This document shows, piece by piece, positions 60,087 through 64,000 of a stretch of DNA of 64,000 nucleotides. Each line of letters begins with the position of its first letter. Positions within the stretch are counted from its first letter, which is position 1. A program made the position numbers and the translations under genes. Source of the DNA: Dromaius novaehollandiae (Eukaryota; Chordata; Aves; Casuariiformes; Dromaiidae). The notes beneath the pieces were generated by a model that had not been told where the DNA came from, did no database searches, and worked only from the letters and a program-made list of their open reading frames with translations. Location of the stretch: NCBI RefSeq assembly GCF_036370855.1, contig NW_026991466.1:1-64000 (forward strand). The letters run 5' to 3'.

Positions 60087-60092
60087 TTTATT
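60087..60092 (-). other. ETHE1 poly(A) signal
   Basis: TTTATT on the plus strand (AATAAA on the minus) about 125 bp after the ETHE1 stop. Confidence 0.7.
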
Positions 60093-60214
60093 TGCGAAGC
60101 CAAAAAACCCCCCCGACTCGGGGGGGGGGCCCAGGAGTCCCGGCGCGGGGGGCGGGGCCGAGCCCGGGGGGCGGGGCCGAGCCCAGGGGGCGGGGCCTAG
60201 CGCGGGGGGCGGGG

Positions 60215-63200
60215 CTAGGCGCTGACGTCCTGCAGCCCGCAGCGGCGATTGGCCGGGACGGCGACATCTGTGGAGAGAGAGGGGGCGGGTCAGACCCGGG
60301 GGGGGGGGGCCCAGGCGTCCGGGACACCCCCCCTCCCCCCCCCCCCCCGACAAGGGACCCAGGTGTCCGGGGTCCCTCCATGCCGCCCCCCGCCATGGGC
60401 CCAGGCATCCGAGGGGCCCAGGTGTCCGAGGGGCCCAGGAGTCTGGGAAGGGGCCCAGGTGTCCAGGAGGAGCCCAGGCGTCCGGGGGGGCCCAGGCGTC
60501 CGGGGGGGGGCCCAGGTGTCCGGGAAGGGACCCAGGTGTCCGGGAAGGGACCCAGGTGTCCGGGGGGGGCCCAGGTGTCCGGGGGGGGGCCCAGGTGTCT
60601 GGGGAGGGCCCCGGCATCCAGGAAGGGGCCCAGGTGTCCGGGAAGGGACCCAGGTGTCTGGGGGGGGCCCAGGCGTCCGGGAAGGGGCCCAGGTGTCTGG
60701 GGGGGGCCCAGGCGTCCGGGGGGGGGCCCAGGTGTCCGGGAAGGGACCCAGGTGTCTGGGGAGGGACCCAGGTGTCCGGGGGGGGCCCAGGTGTCCGGGA
60801 AGGGACCCAGGTGTCCGGGGGGGGGCCCAGGCGTCCGGGAAGGGGCCCAGGTGTCTGGGGGGGGCCCAGGCGTCCGGGGGGGGGCCCAGGTGTCCGGGAA
60901 GGGACCCAGGTGTCTGGGGAGGGACCCAGGTGTCCGGGGGGGGCCCAGGTGTCCGGGAAGGGACCCAGGTGTCCGGGGGGGGGCCCAGGCGTCCGGGGGG
61001 GGCCCCGGCGTCCCCACCGATGAGCCGGGGCGGGGGCAGCTGCAGCCCCTCCATCAGCGCCACGAAGGCGTCGGCGCTCAGGCGCAGCCGGGGGTTCAGG
61101 CGCCGCTCCTCCCCCACCGTCGACACCGTCTGCCCTGGGGGGGGGCAAGAAAACGCTGCCGGGGGGGTGGAACTGCCCCGGGGGGGGCAAAAACGCTGCT
61201 GGGGGGCGAAAACTGCCCCGGGGGGGGGCGAAAACCTGCCCCTGCCGCCCCGTTATTTGCCCCCAGCCGCCATTTCCCCCCATCCAAGTGCCCTTATTTG
61301 CCCCCCCAGGCCCATTATTTGCCCCCCCAGCCCCGTATCTGCCCCCCCAGCCCCTTATTTGCCCCCCCAGCCCCATTATCTGCCCCCCAACCCCGTTATT
61401 TCCCCCAATAATGGGGCAAATACCCCCGACCCCCATTATTTACCCCCCCAGGTCCCTTATCTGCCCCCCAGCCCCGTTATTTCCCCCCCCGCCCCATTAT
61501 TTACCCCCCCAGCCCCGTTATTTGCCCCCCCCACCCCCAGCACGTGCCCCCGGGGCCATTATCTGCCCCCAGCCCTGTTATTTACCCCCTCCAGCCCCAT
61601 TATCTGCCCCCAAATCCCATTATTTCACCCCAAAATGAGGCAGAGACCCCCCCCAGCCCTGTTATTCCCCCCCCCCGCCCTGTTATTCCCCCCCCAGCCC
61701 TGTTACCCCCCCGGCCCCCCCGCACCGGTGTAGTCGTGCCCCGGGTAGACCAGGCAGCTCCCGGGCAGCGTGAAGAGCCGCTCGTGCACCGAGCGGTACA
61801 GCGTGCGCGCGCACCCTGCGGGGGGGGGGGGGGGCGGGTTACCATGGCGACCGTGCCCGTGGCCGTGGCAACGCGCGCCGCCGCCGCCCCGTGGCCATGG
61901 CGACCGCGCGGCCCCGCCCCCCCGTGGCCATGGCGACCGCGCGGCGCGGCGACGCGTGGCCATGGCAACCGGCGGCCTTAGCAACGCGCGGCCTTGGCAA
62001 CGCGCGCGCCGCGCCCGGCGGCGGCCGTGAGGGGAGAGGCCACGCCCTGTGGGGGAGGGGCGCTGTCGCCATGGTAACGGGTGGGGCGGGGCGCTCCCAG
62101 TGCCCCCCTGGGTCCTCCCAGTGTCCCCAGTGCCTCCCAGTAACCCCTGGGTCCTCCCAGTGCCTCCCAGTGCCCCCCTGGGTCCTCCCAGTGCCCTGCT
62201 GGATCCTCCCAGTAACGCCCCGGGTCCTCCCAGTGCCCTCATGGTTCCTCCCAGTGTCCCCAGTCCCTCCCAGTAACCTCCTGGGTCCTCCCAGTCCCCC
62301 CAGTGCCCCCTCCCACAGCTCCCAGTGCCTCCCGGTGCCCCCAGTGCCTCCCAATTCCCCCCACTGCCTTCCAGTCCCTCCCAGTGCCCCCCCACGGCTC
62401 CCAGTGCCCCCCAGTGCCCCCTCCCCACAGCTCCCACCCCCTCCCAGTGCCCCCCAGTGCCCCCTCCCCACAGATCCCACTCCCTCCCAGTGCCCCCCAG
62501 TGCCTCCCAGTGCCCCCTCCCCACAGCTCCCAGTGCCTCCCAGTCCCCCCCAGTGCCTCCCAGTGCCCCCTCCCCACAGCTCCCACTCCCTCCCAGTGCC
62601 CCCCAGTGTCTCCCACTCCCTCCCAGTGCCTCCCAGTGTCCCCAGTCTCCCCCAGTGCCCCCTCCCCACAGCTCCCACCCCCTCCCAGTGCTCCCCAGTG
62701 CCTCCCAGTGCCCCCTCCCCACAGCTCCCAGTGCCCCCCACTCCCTCCCAGTGCCTCCCAGTGTCCCCAGTCTCCCCCAGTGCCCCCTCCCCACAGCTCC
62801 CAGTGCCTCCCAGTGCCCCCCAGTGCCCCCGGCGCTGCCCTGCTGGAAGTCGGTGCGGCCGCAGCCGCGGATGAGCAGGGCGTCGCCCGTGAACGCCATC
62901 GTCTCGTCGTCCAGCACCAGGGCGACGCAGCCCGGCGTGTGCCCGGGGCAGGCCCGCGCCTCCAGCTCCTGCCGGGGGGCCCAGGCGTCCGGGGGGGCCC
63001 AGGCGTCCGGGGAGGGGGTCGGCACCCCCCCGGCACCCCCACACCGCACCCGGGGCCCAGGCGTCCGGGTGGCCCTCTCTAAAGGGGCCCAGGCGTCCCC
63101 CATCCCCGAGGGGCCCAGGCGTCCCCCCCCCACCAAGGGGCCCAAGCATCCGGGTGCCCCCCCCAGGGGCCCAGGCGTCCTCCTGGAGGGGCCCAGGTGT

Positions 63201-63812
63201 CCCAGTGCCTCCCCCGAGGGGCCCAGGTGTCCGGGTGTCGCCCCTGAGGGGCCCAGGCATCCCCCTCCCCAGGGGCCCAGGCGTCCAGGTCCCCCCCCTC
63301 CAGGGGCCCAGGCGTCCCAGTTCCCCCCCCGGGAGCCCAGGTGTCCGGATGTCCCCCCCAGGGGCCCAGGAGTCCCAGTTCCCCCCCAGGGGCCCAGGCG
63401 TCCGGCTCACGAAGGCGCCGAAGCGCAGGCGTTCCCCCCCCCCCCCCAGGGGCCCAGGCGTCCGGGTGTCACCCCCGAGGGGCCCAGGCGTCCCCCCCCC
63501 CAGGGGCCCAGGCATCCGGGTGTCGCCCCTGAGGGGCCCAGGCGTCCGGGTGTCCCCCCCAGGGGCCCAGGCGTCCCCCCCCCAGGGGCCCAGGCATGCC
63601 CCCCCCCACCAAGGGCCCAGTCGTCCAGGTCCCCCCCCCCAGGGGCCCAGGCGTCCGGCTCACGAAGGCGCCGAAGCGCAGGCGGTCGCCGTCGTCCAGC
63701 AGCCGGTCGGCCCGGGCGCCGCTGGCCCGCGAGATGGCGGAGAGGCAGCCGGGCAGCGCCGCCCGCAGCGCCCCCGAGCCCGTCACGTGGTCCGCGTGGC
63801 AGTGCGTGTTCA
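60215..63812 (-). CDS. ETHE1: Persulfide dioxygenase ETHE1, C-terminal exons (5' end beyond window)
   Basis: ETHE1 is a mitochondrial Fe(II) persulfide dioxygenase of the metallo-beta-lactamase fold that oxidises glutathione persulfide in sulfide breakdown; human loss causes ethylmalonic encephalopathy. Five minus-strand exons are present: 63812-63664, 62968-62839, 61815-61726, 61134-61018 and 60267-60215 (TAG), all in phase, giving the last 178 residues (human 254 in all). Metal-site motifs are visible: VNTHCHADH, the His in CPGHTPGC, and the Asp in [18 protein letters not shown]. Later blocks are [41 protein letters not shown] and the end [16 protein letters not shown]. The intron after [18 protein letters not shown] has no GT donor in a usable place; GC at 62838-62837 (a GC-AG intron) restores phase. 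The N-terminal exons with the mitochondrial presequence lie to the right. Confidence 0.95.
60300..61015 (-). repeat. 15-bp-core minisatellite in the last ETHE1 intron
   Basis: About 35 copies of GGGGCCCAGGTGTCCGGG / GGCGTCC, with a repeated block of about 110 bp (AAGGGACCCAGGTGTCTGGGG). The block around 60640-60770 recurs near 60820-60950. Confidence 0.95.
61245..61715 (-). repeat. ETHE1 intron repeat, CCCCATTATTTGCCCCCCAG type
   Basis: About 20 units of 20-24 bp; sense strand GGGGCAAATAATGGGGCTGG. ATTATTTGC is the conserved AT-rich part. Confidence 0.9.
61835..62085. repeat. ETHE1 intron cluster of CCATGGCAAC / CCATGGCGACC motifs
   Basis: About nine copies of (G)CCATGG(C/T)(G/A)AC(C/G) at 15-45-bp spacing, similar to half or whole RFX X-boxes as in LYPD3 intron 4. 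Confidence 0.7.
62090..62835 (-). repeat. ETHE1 intron minisatellite, CTCCCAGTGCCCCCCAGTG type
   Basis: About 50 units of 12-15 bp (CTCCCAGTGCC), with blocks of 60-150 bp marked by CCCCTCCCCACAGCTCCCA. The sense strand reads GGCACTGGGAGG. Confidence 0.92.
62975..63660 (-). repeat. 15-bp-core minisatellite in an ETHE1 intron, with one exon-edge copy
   Basis: About 28 copies of GGGGCCCAGGCGTCC. Within it, 63407-63434 is a copy of the 3' edge of exon 63812-63664 with its GTGAGC donor (sense CTGCGCTTCGGCGCCTTC). Confidence 0.92.
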
Positions 63813-64000
63813 CTGCGGGCACACGCGTGTGAGCGCGTGTTCAGTGCATGACGTCACGCGGGGCAGTGCGTGTTCACTGCGGGCACACGCGTGTTCAGTG
63901 CATGAGGTCACGCGGGGCAGTGCGTGTTCACTGCGGGCACACGCGTGTTCAGGGCCCGGGGTCACGCGGGGCAGTGCGTGTTCACAGTGGGGGGACATGG
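63795..64000 (-). repeat. Tandem copies of an ETHE1 exon start with acceptor
   Basis: GGGGCAGTGCGTGTTCACTGCGGGCACACGCGTG-type units recur three to four times at about 54-bp spacing (near 63800, 63864, 63918, 63971). On the minus strand each gives GCAG acceptor then TGAACACGCACTGCC, the start of exon 63812-63664. The array runs off the window. Confidence 0.85.

Overview
This is a stretch of vertebrate, most likely bird, nuclear DNA. It is extremely GC-rich, its introns are short and packed with minisatellites, and I recognise no interspersed LINE, SINE or LTR elements. That texture fits an avian dot microchromosome (inference). The gene content matches human 19q13.2-q13.31: CIC, RPS19, CADM4, ZNF576, a ZNF428-like gene, PLAUR, LYPD3, PHLDB3 and ETHE1. 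Many genes of this class were long reported missing from bird assemblies because of such composition.

Layout. CIC (3' part, +) runs from 1 to about 6.9 kb. A gene-poor CCAAT- and CRE-rich stretch leads to RPS19 (+, 9.1-10.1 kb). A repeat-bearing CpG-rich gap precedes CADM4 (+, 12.9-24.3 kb). ZNF576 (+, 25.3-28.7 kb) and a ZNF428-like gene (-, 29.2-32.1 kb) converge. Next come three plus-strand genes with the same plan of a signal-peptide exon with a phase-1 donor and a hydrophobic GPI-type tail: an unrecognised protein built on 38-residue repeats (33.1-35.6 kb), PLAUR (36.2-41.6 kb) and LYPD3 (42.3-48.2 kb). PHLDB3 (-, 49.7-59.4 kb) converges on LYPD3, and ETHE1 (-, 60.1 kb to past the right edge) lies upstream of PHLDB3. 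I rebuilt the exons from splice sites and checked reading phase. Seven genes close in frame. CIC and PHLDB3 are each one base off inside homopolymer-rich exons.

What stands out. (1) Many tandem repeats start inside an exon and carry its edge, with the splice donor or acceptor, into the intron. This is seen in CIC, CADM4, PLAUR, PHLDB3 and ETHE1, and in a related form at the ZNF576 stop codon. (2) One dispersed 15-bp core (GGACGCCTGGGCCCC) makes up kilobases of intron and intergenic DNA in both orientations and also lies inside coding exons of PLAUR and of the unrecognised gene. (3) That unrecognised gene encodes a predicted 590-residue, Thr/Gly/Asp-rich, signal-plus-GPI protein and is the best candidate for something undescribed. 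(4) An array of RFX X-box-like sites fills LYPD3 intron 4.

The genes are not one pathway. CIC is a transcriptional repressor, RPS19 a ribosomal protein, CADM4 an adhesion molecule, PLAUR and LYPD3 are GPI-anchored LU-domain surface proteins, PHLDB3 is a PH-domain protein and ETHE1 a mitochondrial persulfide dioxygenase. They are grouped by ancestral synteny.
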